Shown here: one piece after another, positions 51,128-60,043 of the stretch
Position numbering within the stretch: the first letter of the stretch is position 1
How the letters are laid out: every line of letters starts with the position of its first letter
NCBI RefSeq assembly: GCF_024448135.1
Contig: NZ_JAMRYX010000236.1
Coordinates: 1-64,000, forward strand
From: Methylocystis suflitae
Lineage (GTDB): Bacteria > Pseudomonadota > Alphaproteobacteria > Rhizobiales > Beijerinckiaceae
Length of the DNA: 64,000 bases
Direction: 5' to 3'
Notes under the pieces: generated by a model
Database searches by the model: none
Seen by the model: only the letters and a program-made list of their open reading frames with translations
Told to the model about the DNA's origin: nothing
Position numbers and translations under genes: made by a program

Positions 51128-52477
51128 ATGCTAAAAGACTGGGTGCCCCATGATTATGCCGGCATGGAACCGCCTCCCTCCCCTCGGGAGCGTGTAGGGG
51201 TTCGGTTGAAGCCAATACGACTAACGGTTTTTGCCTTCCTTGCACTAGCGCTCTGTTGGTTAATCATTGTCCATAGCGTCGCAGCTTTTTTGGCCACGAC
51301 AGCGCCGAGATCTGCGCTGTTCCTGAATTCCAACGAGGCGAGATCGCTCGTTACTGTCGCTGACGCGGAGATCAATTCTTCAGAGGACCGCAATGGCAAT
51401 ACAGCTGATCGACCCCGACTCACGCCGCAGCGTTTAACGATATTGCGCAGGCAAATTCAATCAGCGGTCGCTAACGATCCGCTTCCATCGAAAGCCTACC
51501 GGTTGCTGGGACAAATTGCCGAACTTCAAGGCTCCGCCCAAGAGGCGGAGAAATTCATGCTGGCCGCCACGCGTCATTCGCTCGACGAAAGTTTAGCTGT
51601 CGACTGGTTGATGCGGAGAAATTTCGAAAGGAAGAATTATGCAGGCGCGGCCTTTTACGCGGACGTGCTCCTGCGATCAACAAGTCGAATGAGCAGTGCG
51701 ATGCCAATTTTGGCGCATATGGCGGAAGACAAATTCGCCAAGCAAGAAGTTGAAAGGCTTCTCTCCGCCAATCCACGCTGGAGACCTTCGTTCTTCAACG
51801 CGCTAGGACCGTATCTCACTGACGCGCGCGCGCCATTTCATCTGCTCTTGAATCTTAAAGATAGTAAGGCGCCCCCGACCAGGAAAGAGCTTAACGCTTA
51901 TCAGACGTTTCTATTCAGTCACAAGCTATATGAACTTGGCTATTACGTTTGGTTGCAATTTTTAGCGCCAGAGGAATTTGAGTCTGCTGGGTTCTTATTC
52001 AACGGCGATTTCGAGATGCGTCCGTCAGGCGCCCCCTTCGATTGGCAGTGGCCCGCCGGCGGTAACGTTGTCGTCAATTTTGCGCCGAGGCCTGAAAACC
52101 CTAGAGCTCATGCGCTTTTAATAGAGCTCGGCCCAGGCCGGGTAGAGTTTCCCCGCGTGACCCAGGCCGTAGTTCTGGCCCCAGGCTCATATTTGCTCAA
52201 GGGATCTTTGATGGGCGAGGTTGCGGGACCTCGCGGCCTGCAGTGGAGCGTCAAGTGTATGGGCGGGTCTACAATTGGCACAAGTGAAATGGTTCGCGGG
52301 TCGTTCCCGAATTGGCGCGCCTTTGAATTTCCATTCGTCGTGCCAGAAGCCGGTTGCTCCGCGCAAATGGTACAGCTTAGCCTAGCGGCGCGGTCCCCCT
52401 CGGAACAATTAGTCAACGGAGAAATTTGGTTCGATAAGATTTCAATATCGCGGGCAAACGAAAGCACGCCTAATTAA
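51128..52477 (+). CDS. Membrane-anchored TPR-like protein with a C-terminal beta domain (449 aa)
   Basis: One transmembrane helix lies at about 33-58 (RLTVFAFLALALCWLIIVHS). A periplasmic helical repeat region follows (LRRQIQSAVANDPLPSKAYR, LLGQIAELQGSAQEAEKFML, NFERKNYAGAAFYADVLLRS). From about 285 there is a beta-rich, carbohydrate-binding-module-like domain (FLFNGDFEMRPSGAPFDWQW, LIELGPGRVEFPRVTQAVVL, LAPGSYLLKGSLMGE). Proteins of this plan occur in exopolysaccharide clusters, but the biochemical role is unknown. It is last in the wza-wzc operon and is followed directly by an IS110 element. Confidence 0.6.
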   Translation: MLKDWVPHDYAGMEPPPSPRERVGVRLKPIRLTVFAFLALALCWLIIVHSVAAFLATTAPRSALFLNSNEARSLVTVADAEINSSEDRNGNTADRPRLTPQRLTILRRQIQSAVANDPLPSKAYRLLGQIAELQGSAQEAEKFMLAATRHSLDESLAVDWLMRRNFERKNYAGAAFYADVLLRSTSRMSSAMPILAHMAEDKFAKQEVERLLSANPRWRPSFFNALGPYLTDARAPFHLLLNLKDSKAPPTRKELNAYQTFLFSHKLYELGYYVWLQFLAPEEFESAGFLFNGDFEMRPSGAPFDWQWPAGGNVVVNFAPRPENPRAHALLIELGPGRVEFPRVTQAVVLAPGSYLLKGSLMGEVAGPRGLQWSVKCMGGSTIGTSEMVRGSFPNWRAFEFPFVVPEAGCSAQMVQLSLAARSPSEQLVNGEIWFDKISISRANESTPN

Positions 52478-52493
52478 AGGTTCGGCCGCAGTT

Positions 52494-53705
52494 CTATCGC
52501 ACTGTAGATCGTTCTCGCGACGCAACAGAACGGATCGAGTTGTTTCCTGTGCCGTGAAAGCGAACGCGGAAGCGTTTCCGCTCGGCCTCCGTAGAGACCC
52601 CATCCCGCCGCGCTCGCTGGAGGACGTTCAGCAGACGAAAGGTATCCCTTGCGGTCGCGGCGATCATCTTCGAGGCGCCTGCTGCAGCGGCCTTTTCACT
52701 CTCGAACCGGAACTCGGCGCCGTCGACCCACATCCGATGGAGGATGGTCGCGAGCTTGCGGGCGATGGCGACCCTGGCTCTCGCCAGGCCGCGACGTTTG
52801 GCGATCTTCATGCCCCATGCGCGCAGGATTGACCACTTCTTGCTGCGAACCAGCAGCGAATGCGCCGCCTCATAAAGAGCCGTGCGCGCCAGTTCGTCGC
52901 CACATCGGCTGACCCGCCCTTGGATGTCCGTTTCGCCGGATTGATAGCGTCGTGGGGTCAAACCCAAGTGAGCGCCGACATCCCTCGATTTACGGAATCT
53001 TTCCGGCTGATCGATCGTCGCTCGAAAAGCGAGAGCCGTCAGGGGACCGACGCCCGGAGCGCTCATCAATCGGCGGCAAATAGGCTCGTCCCGCACGATG
53101 TCGAGAACCTGTTTGGTCAATCTTGCGAACTCACGCAGCATCGTGCCGAGAATTTCGAGCAGAGGCTCGATCATGCGCGCCAAGCCGTGCTCGTCCTCGA
53201 TCAGCTCTCGGGCGCGGACGACGAAGTCCCTTCGCGCCGGAGTTCCGAGCTTGAGGCCGGTTTCGCGCATGATGGCCCGAACCACGTTTTCGATCGATCG
53301 CATCTTGTTGAGAACCGTCCGGCGCGCGACCAAGAGCGAACGCCAGGAACGGCAAGTCGATGTTTTTACATGCACCGCGCGGAACCAGCCAGTCCGCATG
53401 GCGATCGCGCGCGCATCGTTGCGATCGGTCTTGTTCGGCATGGCGCCCATGGCCGCCTTCGCCTGTCGCGACTCGATGCAGATCGCCGGCCACCCAGCGG
53501 CTTTCAACTCACCATGCAACCATGCCGTCAACGAGCAAGCTTCCAATCCTAAACGCTCCAGCGGCAGGCCAAGGTTCGAAAGGAGAGCGTCGAGCGCTTC
53601 CGGTTCGCTGGCCGCGCGCGCCTCCTTCATGATCTGGCCAGTCTCGTCGACCACGCAAATCGCGGTCTCTTCCAATGACACGTCCAGTCCGGCAAAATAC
53701 TTCAT
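52494..53705 (-). CDS. IS110-family transposase (403 aa)
   Basis: A DEDD-type N-terminal domain (MKYFAGLDVSLEETAICVVD, NKTDRNDARAIAMRTGWF) precedes the C-terminal transposase_20 domain (LMSAPGVGPLTALAFRATID, GLTPRRYQSGETDIQGRVS, CGDELARTALYEAAHSLLVR). Both halves look intact, so it may be active. The ATG at 53705 is preceded by GGAGCAG. IS110 elements lack typical inverted repeats; the right boundary appears to be near 53820, where an IS3 fragment begins. Confidence 0.9.
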   Translation of the reverse strand: MKYFAGLDVSLEETAICVVDETGQIMKEARAASEPEALDALLSNLGLPLERLGLEACSLTAWLHGELKAAGWPAICIESRQAKAAMGAMPNKTDRNDARAIAMRTGWFRAVHVKTSTCRSWRSLLVARRTVLNKMRSIENVVRAIMRETGLKLGTPARRDFVVRARELIEDEHGLARMIEPLLEILGTMLREFARLTKQVLDIVRDEPICRRLMSAPGVGPLTALAFRATIDQPERFRKSRDVGAHLGLTPRRYQSGETDIQGRVSRCGDELARTALYEAAHSLLVRSKKWSILRAWGMKIAKRRGLARARVAIARKLATILHRMWVDGAEFRFESEKAAAAGASKMIAATARDTFRLLNVLQRARRDGVSTEAERKRFRVRFHGTGNNSIRSVASRERSTVR

Positions 53706-53820
53706 GGCTGCTCCTTCCCGATGCTCGTGGCCATTCGACACCGACCACGTTCTCACATCTCGACAGGAGCAGCCGCCTTCATCACACCTCGGCCAAGACC
53801 AATCACCCCATCTGTTTGTT

Positions 53821-54014
53821 GATACGCCCGAGGGCGCGGATGGAGCAACAGGCGATCGGCGGAGCTGGTCGGGGTTGCGCAGCCGATCGCCTGTTGCGGT
53901 GAGATTGGCCGCATATTCCGCCGGCGTCGCGTAGCCGAGCGAAGAATGTGGGCGTCGATGATTGTAGAACGGGGCTTGAGAAGGCCCACAGGACCGCCTG
54001 CGGGGAGGTTCTCT
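53821..54014 (-). repeat. 194-bp direct repeat A: 3' piece of an IS3 orfB plus module end
   Basis: Almost identical to 56166-56359 (constant offset 2345). On the minus strand it reads FYNHRRPHSSLGYATPAEYA, the end of an IS3 OrfB, preceded by the left end of the serine-recombinase module. It is bounded by IS110 on the left and by an IS66-like scrap on the right. Confidence 0.85.
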
Positions 54015-54082
54015 GACGTAGCCCCTTAATTGCCCGGACACGGCCCACCCTTAAGATAAGGGTAAGGAGTAATGCCGTGTCT

Positions 54083-54193
54083 ATGACTGGTTCTTTTCCG
54101 AAAGCCGAAATCCTGACCGACCCGCAGCGCCGGCGGCGGTGGGAGCCGCCGGTCGTCTGTGCACCGTTTGATTCCGTTCACGGCCATCGCTGA
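54083..54193 (+). pseudogene. IS66-type OrfA N-terminal scrap
   Basis: From ATG 54083 the frame reads MTGSFPKAEILTDPQRRRRW, matching the start of IS66-family OrfA, then loses homology and stops at 54191-54193. A small hairpin ACCCTTA-AGA-TAAGGGT (54047-54063) lies just upstream. Confidence 0.5.
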
Positions 54194-54340
54194 TCTCCCC
54201 GAGGCCGAGTTCTTTGCGTGACGCGGCCGGCCGCAAAATCAGCCACAATTCCGTGCGAGACTGGCGCAAACTGCCCCGGGCGTTCTGCGTCAAAAGGCCT
54301 CGCCGCAGAGCGCAGCCGCGCGTTTTTGAAGGACGGATGC

Positions 54341-55483
54341 ATGAACGAAGATGAGCGCCGCCGCACTATCGCCCAGTTGCAGGAATTGGTGCGCGACCCA
54401 CACATCGCCAGCGCCGGCAAAAATCCTCAGGTCGAGTTCCCTCGCGAAAGGCGCGTCGAGGCTCCCGCGCGGGCGGCCGATCTTGCGAGCGGGCGGGGGG
54501 CGCATGCCGCTCCCGACGGACGGGTTCGAAGACCGACTCCTCCGCTGCAGGGGCGGGGCTCGGAAATCAAAGGTTTGGGGCCGCGAGGGCACGGTCGGCA
54601 GACGGCTTCTGCGGACATCCTCGCGGAAAGAGCGGAGATGGCGCTGTCGCCTGGGGCCGATCCATCAGATGCTATGCGCGATCATCGCAATGATGAGGAC
54701 GAGCTGGAAGATTTCCTTCCTGAGCACGAGGAACAGTTTTCGACATCCGCGGCCGCCGTCAACGTCATATCACGTCGCTATCTTTTGGGAGCGTCGGCGA
54801 TCGTCATTGTCCTTGGATTGGCGGCGCTCGCCGCAAGCTTCGCTTTTGACAGCGTGGGGGAGACGGCTCAGAACCTTGAGCCAAAGACGTCCGAGCTGGA
54901 GCAGGAGGAGACGCAAGCGCAGGCTATGCCCCGGGACATGCCGGCCGGCGACCCGCAGCTATCTTCGGCGCTTCGGGATAAAGTCGAAGACGCAAGCGAG
55001 GCGTCGCCACCCAGCGAGAGCGGACCGGTGGCGAGCGAAGCGAACCGCCCTCCTACCGCTTCGCCACAGCAAGTACAGGATCCGCTTGCGGCGGCGGCTC
55101 AGCTCGCGCAGCCAATGGCGAGCTTTAACGCGCCAGCTCTCCCGACGGGCGCTTTCTTGTCGCAGGAGCCCCCACAAGCTCCTGCGGCGGGGTCGACAAA
55201 AGAAACTCCCGGAAGATCAGGCAAGATCGCTCACGCTCGCGGCGAGACGCCGGGTGAGCCCCTTGCTGGTTCCCCACAATCGCCGCCCAAGAGAGCGCCT
55301 CTGCCGCGGCGCCGCTCCGTCAGCTCGCCATCGGAGCGCCCGAGCGCGAAAACTGCACAGGGCGAGCAGGACGGAGGCGCCCCTCCACAGGAAACGCCTC
55401 GTGACACGGGCGGCGCGGAAGCCCACCGGCCCAGCGAGTACATTCTGCAACGCGCGCTCGACGCGCTCAACGGCTCGGAATGA
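54341..55483 (+). CDS. Single-pass membrane protein with Pro/Ala-rich periplasmic region (380 aa)
   Basis: Unrecognised family. A cytoplasmic N-terminal part (MNEDERRRTIAQLQELVRDP, then acidic NDEDELEDFLPEHEEQF) is followed by one transmembrane helix at about 148-170 (LLGASAIVIVLGLAALAASF). A long low-complexity Pro/Ala/Ser/Gln region follows, and the last residues YILQRALDALNGSE look helical. The design resembles peptidoglycan-spanning or TonB-like proteins without a conserved domain. The ATG at 54341 follows AAGGACGG. It is flanked by insertion scraps and by a 13-bp direct repeat AGCCCCTTAATTG (54020-54032 and 55483-55495). Confidence 0.6.
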   Translation: MNEDERRRTIAQLQELVRDPHIASAGKNPQVEFPRERRVEAPARAADLASGRGAHAAPDGRVRRPTPPLQGRGSEIKGLGPRGHGRQTASADILAERAEMALSPGADPSDAMRDHRNDEDELEDFLPEHEEQFSTSAAAVNVISRRYLLGASAIVIVLGLAALAASFAFDSVGETAQNLEPKTSELEQEETQAQAMPRDMPAGDPQLSSALRDKVEDASEASPPSESGPVASEANRPPTASPQQVQDPLAAAAQLAQPMASFNAPALPTGAFLSQEPPQAPAAGSTKETPGRSGKIAHARGETPGEPLAGSPQSPPKRAPLPRRRSVSSPSERPSAKTAQGEQDGGAPPQETPRDTGGAEAHRPSEYILQRALDALNGSE

Positions 55484-55870
55484 GCCCCTTAATTGTCGAG
55501 ATTGGAGTGGAGGACGCGAGTGGTGAACACGATCGCGCAGGTGCCGACGGAGGGCGGCGACGTCGAACGCGCGTCGGGTGGCGACGTTGCATCAGAAGCG
55601 CATCGCTAACCATTTCAAAATAGGTTTTTTTAGGGGCATCTGAATTTTGAATTTCTTACGGTTATCATCGAAACCGCTCGCCTGTCACGCCGGAGGTCGC
55701 GGTTTCGAGCCCCGTCTCTACAGATCATTTCCCCGCGAGTTCCACACTCTCCAGCGCGAGAGACTATCAGCGTCCTAAACGACGGCGACAGTGGCAATTT
55801 TCGGGAGCCTTTGTCGAACGTGCAGTGAACGAACCGTGCCGAGTCTTGTGTCTGAGTCCAATCCGCCGCC
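55484..55870. other. Gap without protein gene
   Basis: No supported coding sequence. It contains the tRNA-Asp-like 3' half described separately and an AT-rich patch at 55610-55660. Confidence 0.4.
55676..55727 (+). pseudogene. 3'-half fragment resembling tRNA-Asp(GTC)
   Basis: The stretch contains CCTGTCACGCCGG (anticodon arm with GTC), then AGGTCGCGG and TTTCGAGCCCCGT (variable loop and T-arm), as in alphaproteobacterial tRNA-Asp. The 5' half with acceptor and D-arm is missing, and the anticodon stem is only partly paired. It cannot be a working tRNA. Such 3' halves are often left as attachment-site scars by integrating elements. Confidence 0.5.
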
Positions 55871-56116
55871 ATGGCGTCCATCGCACCGCCAAATCCCTCC
55901 TATCGGCCGCATATCTGCCAAAGGGCGTCATCGAGTCCGGACTTCTCTCCGACGCGCAGCTCGAGAGCGTCATTTACGCTGGCGAGGCTCATGGCGGTCA
56001 TCTCGCCGGTTCGTTCCTCGTCAACGAAAGCTTCGATATGGTTGCTGTCGCGCCGGACGACGCCGGAAAGGCGGTGGGCTTTCGACGTCGACGGCACGGG
56101 CGCCGGAAAGGGCCGT
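55871..56116 (+). pseudogene. Strawberry-notch-type helicase gene, left fragment
   Basis: Successive frames read PNPSYRPH, LPKGVIESGLLSDAQLESVI, YAGEAHGGHLAGSFLVNESF, MVAVAPDDAGKAV and DGTGAGKGR. This is the start of the helicase core of bacterial strawberry-notch-like proteins, including the Walker A-like GTGAGKGRQ. Frame changes near 55915 and 56085 are present. At 56116 the gene is cut by an IS3 element; the next residues resume at 60048. Confidence 0.75.
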
Positions 56117-56165
56117 TGACCTGCCCCTGAAGTTTCATCCAGCGGCAATTAGAGTCGCGGTGTTT

Positions 56166-56359
56166 GATACGCCCGAGGGCGCGGATGTAGCAACAGGCGA
56201 TCGGCGGAGCTGGTCGGGGTTGCGCAGCCGATCGCCTGTTGCGGTGAGATTGGCCGCATATTCCGCCGGCGTCGCGTAGCCGAGCGAAGAATGCGGGCGT
56301 CGATGGTTGTAGAACGGGGCTTGAGAACGCCCACAGGACCGCCTGCGGGGAGGTTCTCT
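56166..56359 (-). repeat. 194-bp direct repeat B: 3' piece of IS3 orfB plus module end
   Basis: Second copy of the repeat at 53821-54014. Its left part encodes the IS3 OrfB end (NHRRPHSSLGYATPAEYA); its right part (about 56313-56359) is the left end of the recombinase module. Confidence 0.85.
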
Positions 56360-56877
56360 ATCGGCTTCATCCGTGGTTCGGGCGCGAAGTTTTCATCCAT
56401 GAGGCTATCGACAAGATCGATGGCGTCGTGTTCCGGTGCTCAGTCGACGGCTCAAACGTCAAGCGGCTGCTCGAGGTCCCCGCGTGGATGTTCGATCGCG
56501 CTGCATGCGCGTCAGAAGTCAGCTTTACTTCCGTCCCCGCCGTCAGTCTGCAAGCGCTCAACGCATTATCCTCCCTGCTGGATCAGGTGTTGAAGGATAC
56601 GGCGCCATCATCGAAAGCCCCGGTTCCGAGCGCATCCAGAGTCTCTCACGACCAGAATCAGGGAGAGACCCATGGCGCGGAAGACGACGGCATCGGTGAG
56701 CGGGGATCGGCGCAAGCGCCTCGCTGCACAGCAGATGGATTTGTTCGCGCGCCAGTCGGCCGCCGGCGCGCCCAGTTGGCTCGACCTGCCAAAGGATGCG
56801 CGCCAATCACTGGTCGACCTGATGACGCGGCTGATCCTGGAGCATGTGCGGACAAAGACAATGGGAGACGGTCATGA
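56350..56877 (+). CDS. DUF5372-like (Y4bD-type) protein, start uncertain
   Basis: The frame reads [60 protein letters not shown] and [20 protein letters not shown]. This resembles short proteins that accompany recombinases in rhizobial repeated elements. No standard start codon precedes the conserved part, so the 5' end is unclear; the first in-frame ATG is 56428. The frame stays open to 56877 across the next gene, so the real end may be earlier in function. Confidence 0.5.
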   Translation, partial: EVLYRLHPWFGREVFIHEAIDKIDGVVFRCSVDGSNVKRLLEVPAWMFDRAACASEVSFTSVPAVSLQALNALSSLLDQVLKDTAPSSKAPVPSASRVSHDQNQGETHGAEDDGIGERGSAQAPRCTADGFVRAPVGRRRAQLARPAKGCAPITGRPDDAADPGACADKDNGRRS

Positions 56878-56884
56878 TCGCTGA
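56672..56884 (+). CDS. Small recombinase-associated protein (70 aa)
   Basis: [20 protein letters not shown], then [20 protein letters not shown] and LEHVRTKT. Short proteins with this LP..AR..L.DLMTRLI pattern regularly precede the large serine recombinase in such modules. It overlaps the recombinase start by 11 bases, so translation is coupled. Function unknown. Confidence 0.65.
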   Translation: MARKTTASVSGDRRKRLAAQQMDLFARQSAAGAPSWLDLPKDARQSLVDLMTRLILEHVRTKTMGDGHDR

Positions 56885-58940
56885 GAAGATCGGCTGTCAC
56901 CATCTGGAACGGAAGGCGATTCTCTATGTGCGCCAATCATCAGCCCACCAGGTCCTGCACAACCGCGAGAGCGGCGCGCTGCAATACGCGATGCGCGATC
57001 GGCTCACGGCGCTGGGCTTCTCCAACATCGAAGTGATCGACGAGGATCTCGGCCGCTCGGCTGCCGGCAGCGTGCAACGCGCCGGTTTCGAACGGATGGT
57101 CGCCGAGGTTTGCCTCGGCAAGGTCGGCGCCGTCTGCGCCCGAGAAGTCTCGCGCTTCGCCCGCAATAGCCGCGATTGGCAACAGCTGATCGAGATGTGC
57201 CGTGTCGTCGACACGGTTCTCGTGGATCAGGAGACGGTCTATGCGCCTCGGCACGGCGACGATCGTTTGCTGCTCGGGCTCAAAGGGAGCCTTAATGAAT
57301 ACGAACTCGATCTTCTGCGCCAGCGCTCGCTTTCCGCTCGTTACGCGAAGGCGCGGCGAGGTGAACTCGTCGTCGCGGCTCCGGTGGGCTTTGTGAAGGC
57401 CGACGACCGATACGAGAAGGATCCGGATCGGCGCGTGCAAGCGGCAATCGCGTTGGTGTTCGACAAAATCGAGGAACTTGGCAGCGCGCGACAGGCGTTG
57501 CTTTGGTTCCATGAGCACAAGCTCGACCTGCCGGTAAAGCAGAGGAACGGCGAAACGACCTGGCGACGGCCCAACTACGCCACTCTTCACAGGATGGTCG
57601 AGAACCCGGTCTACGGCGGCGCCTATGCCTATGGTAGAACGGCGGCGACGAATAGATACGGCGCCAGCGCCGGTGCGCAAATCCGCCGCAAAGCGCGCGC
57701 CGACTGGCTCGCACTGAAGCCCGGCGCCCACGACGGCTATGTGAGCTGGGAGAGGTTTGAAGCGATCCGCACGATGGTCTCCAGCAATATTCCAAGCAGC
57801 CGGCATCATGGAGCGCCCAAACATGGCGACGCCCTGCTCGCCGGTCTGATCCGTTGCCGACGCTGCGGACGCAAACTGACGCTGCGCTATACCGGGGTAC
57901 GTCATCATATCCCGCGTTACAGCTGCTCGCGCGGCTGGATGGATAATGGCGAGCCGCGCTGCATCGCGTTCGGGGGCTTGCGCGTCGACGATGCTATCGA
58001 AGAAGCGCTTCTCGGTGTGGTCGGCCCCGGCGCCATTGCCGCGGCGATCGCCGCAACCGAGGAGGCTGTTGAGCGGCGGGATCAAGTGCGCGACGCTCTC
58101 GGCCGCGATCTTGAGGCAGCGCGTTACGCCGCAGATCGCGCCTTCAGACAGTATGACGCCGCCGACCCCACCAATCGGTTAGTCGCCGGCGAACTCGAGG
58201 CGCGCTGGAATACTGCACTTGTCCGCGTCGCCGACCTTGAAAGCAAGATTGTTGCGCACGAGACGGCTTCTCCGACGCCGACGATCGATCCAGCCGCGCT
58301 TGCCCTGCTGGGAGCGAACCTCAAAACGGTCTGGTCGGCTCCGACGACGGACGCGCGATTGAAGAAGCGCATCGCGCGCACGCTGATCCACGAAGTCGTG
58401 GCCGATATCGACGACGACGCTTCCGAAATCGTCATCGCCGTCCATTGGACGGGTGGCGCGCACAGCGAGCTTCGCTTGCCCAAGCGCCGGCGCGGACAGC
58501 GCAACAGCACACCCGCCGACATCATTGCCGCCGTACGCGAACTGGCGTTGATCGCAAGCGACGATTTGATCGCCGGCTTTCTCAATCGTAACGGGCTCCA
58601 GACCGGCCACGGCAATCGCTGGACCCGCGAGCGCGTCACCTCGTTGCGTTCGCATCATCGCATTCCGGTGTTCAAAGCCGCCGCCGATGGCGTCGAGCCT
58701 TGGCTCAATCTCTCCGACGCCGCGCGCGTCCTGAAGATTGCTTCGAAGACTCTGCGGCTGGCGGCCGAGGCCGGCGAGATCGACGCGCGCCACCCTTTGA
58801 GCGACGGTCCCTGGATCTTCGCACGGGTCGAACTCTTGACGGACGCCGCAAAATCGATTGCAGAACGCGCCCGACGAAACACCAGATACCCCGCGGGACC
58901 CAACCGCGACCAGCAAAGCCTCTTCAACTCAATGACATAG
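56874..58940 (+). CDS. Large serine recombinase (688 aa)
   Basis: The resolvase N-terminal domain has the catalytic Ser in [16 protein letters not shown] and conserved Arg in ISRFARN-like [19 protein letters not shown] recombinase domain follows ([37 protein letters not shown]), then a zinc-ribbon with Cys pairs ([29 protein letters not shown]). Coiled-coil and C-terminal helical regions end the protein. It is longer than typical phage integrases of this class because of an extra C-terminal HTH-like part ([20 protein letters not shown]). The ATG at 56874 is preferred. It is probably the enzyme that moved this module into the IS3 element. Confidence 0.9.
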   Translation: MIAEKIGCHHLERKAILYVRQSSAHQVLHNRESGALQYAMRDRLTALGFSNIEVIDEDLGRSAAGSVQRAGFERMVAEVCLGKVGAVCAREVSRFARNSRDWQQLIEMCRVVDTVLVDQETVYAPRHGDDRLLLGLKGSLNEYELDLLRQRSLSARYAKARRGELVVAAPVGFVKADDRYEKDPDRRVQAAIALVFDKIEELGSARQALLWFHEHKLDLPVKQRNGETTWRRPNYATLHRMVENPVYGGAYAYGRTAATNRYGASAGAQIRRKARADWLALKPGAHDGYVSWERFEAIRTMVSSNIPSSRHHGAPKHGDALLAGLIRCRRCGRKLTLRYTGVRHHIPRYSCSRGWMDNGEPRCIAFGGLRVDDAIEEALLGVVGPGAIAAAIAATEEAVERRDQVRDALGRDLEAARYAADRAFRQYDAADPTNRLVAGELEARWNTALVRVADLESKIVAHETASPTPTIDPAALALLGANLKTVWSAPTTDARLKKRIARTLIHEVVADIDDDASEIVIAVHWTGGAHSELRLPKRRRGQRNSTPADIIAAVRELALIASDDLIAGFLNRNGLQTGHGNRWTRERVTSLRSHHRIPVFKAAADGVEPWLNLSDAARVLKIASKTLRLAAEAGEIDARHPLSDGPWIFARVELLTDAAKSIAERARRNTRYPAGPNRDQQSLFNSMT

Positions 58941-58969
58941 ACAGATGGGTGTTCTGATGCGTGGTTGTA

Positions 58970-59719
58970 GTCGTTGACCCAGGCGCCGATATTCGCCCGC
59001 GCGTGGTCGAGGCCCAAGAACAGCGTTTCATTCAAAAGCTCATCGCGCATGCGTCCGTTGAAGCTCTCGCAGAAGCCGTTCTGCATCGGCTTGCCCGGCG
59101 CGATGTAATGCCACTCGATTTTGCTTTCGTTCGCCCAGGAAAGGATGGCGTTCGAGGTGAACTCCGTCCCATGATCGGAAACAATCATTCCCGGCTTGCC
59201 GCGCCCCCGGATCAGCGTCGACAACTCACGAGCGACACGCTTGCCCGAGATCGACGTGTCGGGGATCGCCGCCAGGCATTCGCGCGTCACGTCGTCGACG
59301 ATGTTGAGGATGCGGAACCGCCGGCCACAGGCGAACTGGTCATGCACGAAGTCCAACGACCAGCGTGCGTTCGGCCTTGGCTCGATAAGGATCGGCGCCC
59401 TTGTTCCGACAGCGCGGCGGCGGGCGCGGCGCTTGCGCACCGTGAGTCCTTCCTCGCGATAGAGCCGGTAGATGCGGTTCTTGCCCGAACGCTCGCCTTC
59501 CTGACGCAGCAAGACGAACAGCCTCCGATAGCCAAAGCGGCGGCGCGCGTTGGCGAGCTCCCGAAGTCTTTCGCGCAGTTCCGTATCCGCCGGCCGCTTT
59601 GGCGCATAGCGGACCGTCGCGCGGTCGATGGTGACGATGCTGCAGGCCCGACGCTCCGAAAGGCCCATGACGGCCCCAAGGTGCGCGACGGCTTCGCGCT
59701 TGGCGGCGGGCCCTACCAT
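58970..59719 (-). pseudogene. IS3 OrfB, 5' part, interrupted by the recombinase module
   Basis: Minus-strand [60 protein letters not shown] (first Asp), [19 protein letters not shown] (second Asp) and [20 protein letters not shown] (Glu). The catalytic triad is intact, but homology ends at GAWVNDYN, where the module is inserted; the last residues are encoded at 56166-56312. Read-through gives an unrelated tail to 58655. Confidence 0.85.
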
Positions 59720-59979
59720 TTTTTTGCCAGAAGCTCCCGCAGCGCCGCTGCGTCGAGCATCTGGTCCGCCAGAAGCTTCTTCAGCCGCGCGTTCTCCTCC
59801 TCGAGCGCCTTCAGACGCTTGGCTTCGGAGACGTCCATCCCGCCAAACTTGGCTTTCCAATTGTAGAGCGTCGCTTCAGAAACCGCATATTTGCGTGCCA
59901 GATCGGCGACCTTCGCGCCCGCTTCCTGCTCCCGCAAAATGCCAATGATCTGCTCTTCCGTGAACCGCTTCTTCTTCAT
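59713..59979 (-). CDS. IS3 OrfA (88 aa)
   Basis: [40 protein letters not shown] and [20 protein letters not shown], then [20 protein letters not shown]. It is full length for this IS3 group and overlaps the start of OrfB by seven bases, consistent with frameshifting. It is nearly identical to the remnant at 37905-38124. Confidence 0.88.
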   Translation of the reverse strand: MKKKRFTEEQIIGILREQEAGAKVADLARKYAVSEATLYNWKAKFGGMDVSEAKRLKALEEENARLKKLLADQMLDAAALRELLAKKW

Positions 59980-60043
59980 CTCGTCCGTCCTGCAATAGGC
60001 CGGACTCTAATCGATCATGGAGGAGTTTCTCAGGGGCACGTCA

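Larger units (their letters stand above)
56304..58969 (+). mobile_element. Serine-recombinase module flanked by 9-bp repeats
   Basis: TGGTTGTAG occurs at 56304-56312 and 58961-58969. Removing one copy and everything between joins the IS3 orfB exactly: IGAWVNDYN followed by HRRPHSSLGYATP. Three plus-strand genes lie inside: a DUF5372-like gene, a small gene and a large serine recombinase. The set resembles the y4b/y4p gene group of rhizobial symbiotic plasmids (from memory of the families; to be checked). Confidence 0.8.
56117..60043 (-). mobile_element. IS3-family element carrying an inserted serine-recombinase module
   Basis: Terminal inverted repeats TGACCTGCCCCTGA (56117-56130) and, on the complement of 60030-60043, TGACGTGCCCCTGA, with one mismatch. 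They are flanked by a 4-bp target duplication CCGT (56113-56116 and 60044-60047). orfA and the first part of orfB lie at the right; the end of orfB lies at 56166-56312. Between them is a 2.65-kb module bounded by a 9-bp direct repeat TGGTTGTAG. Confidence 0.88.
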
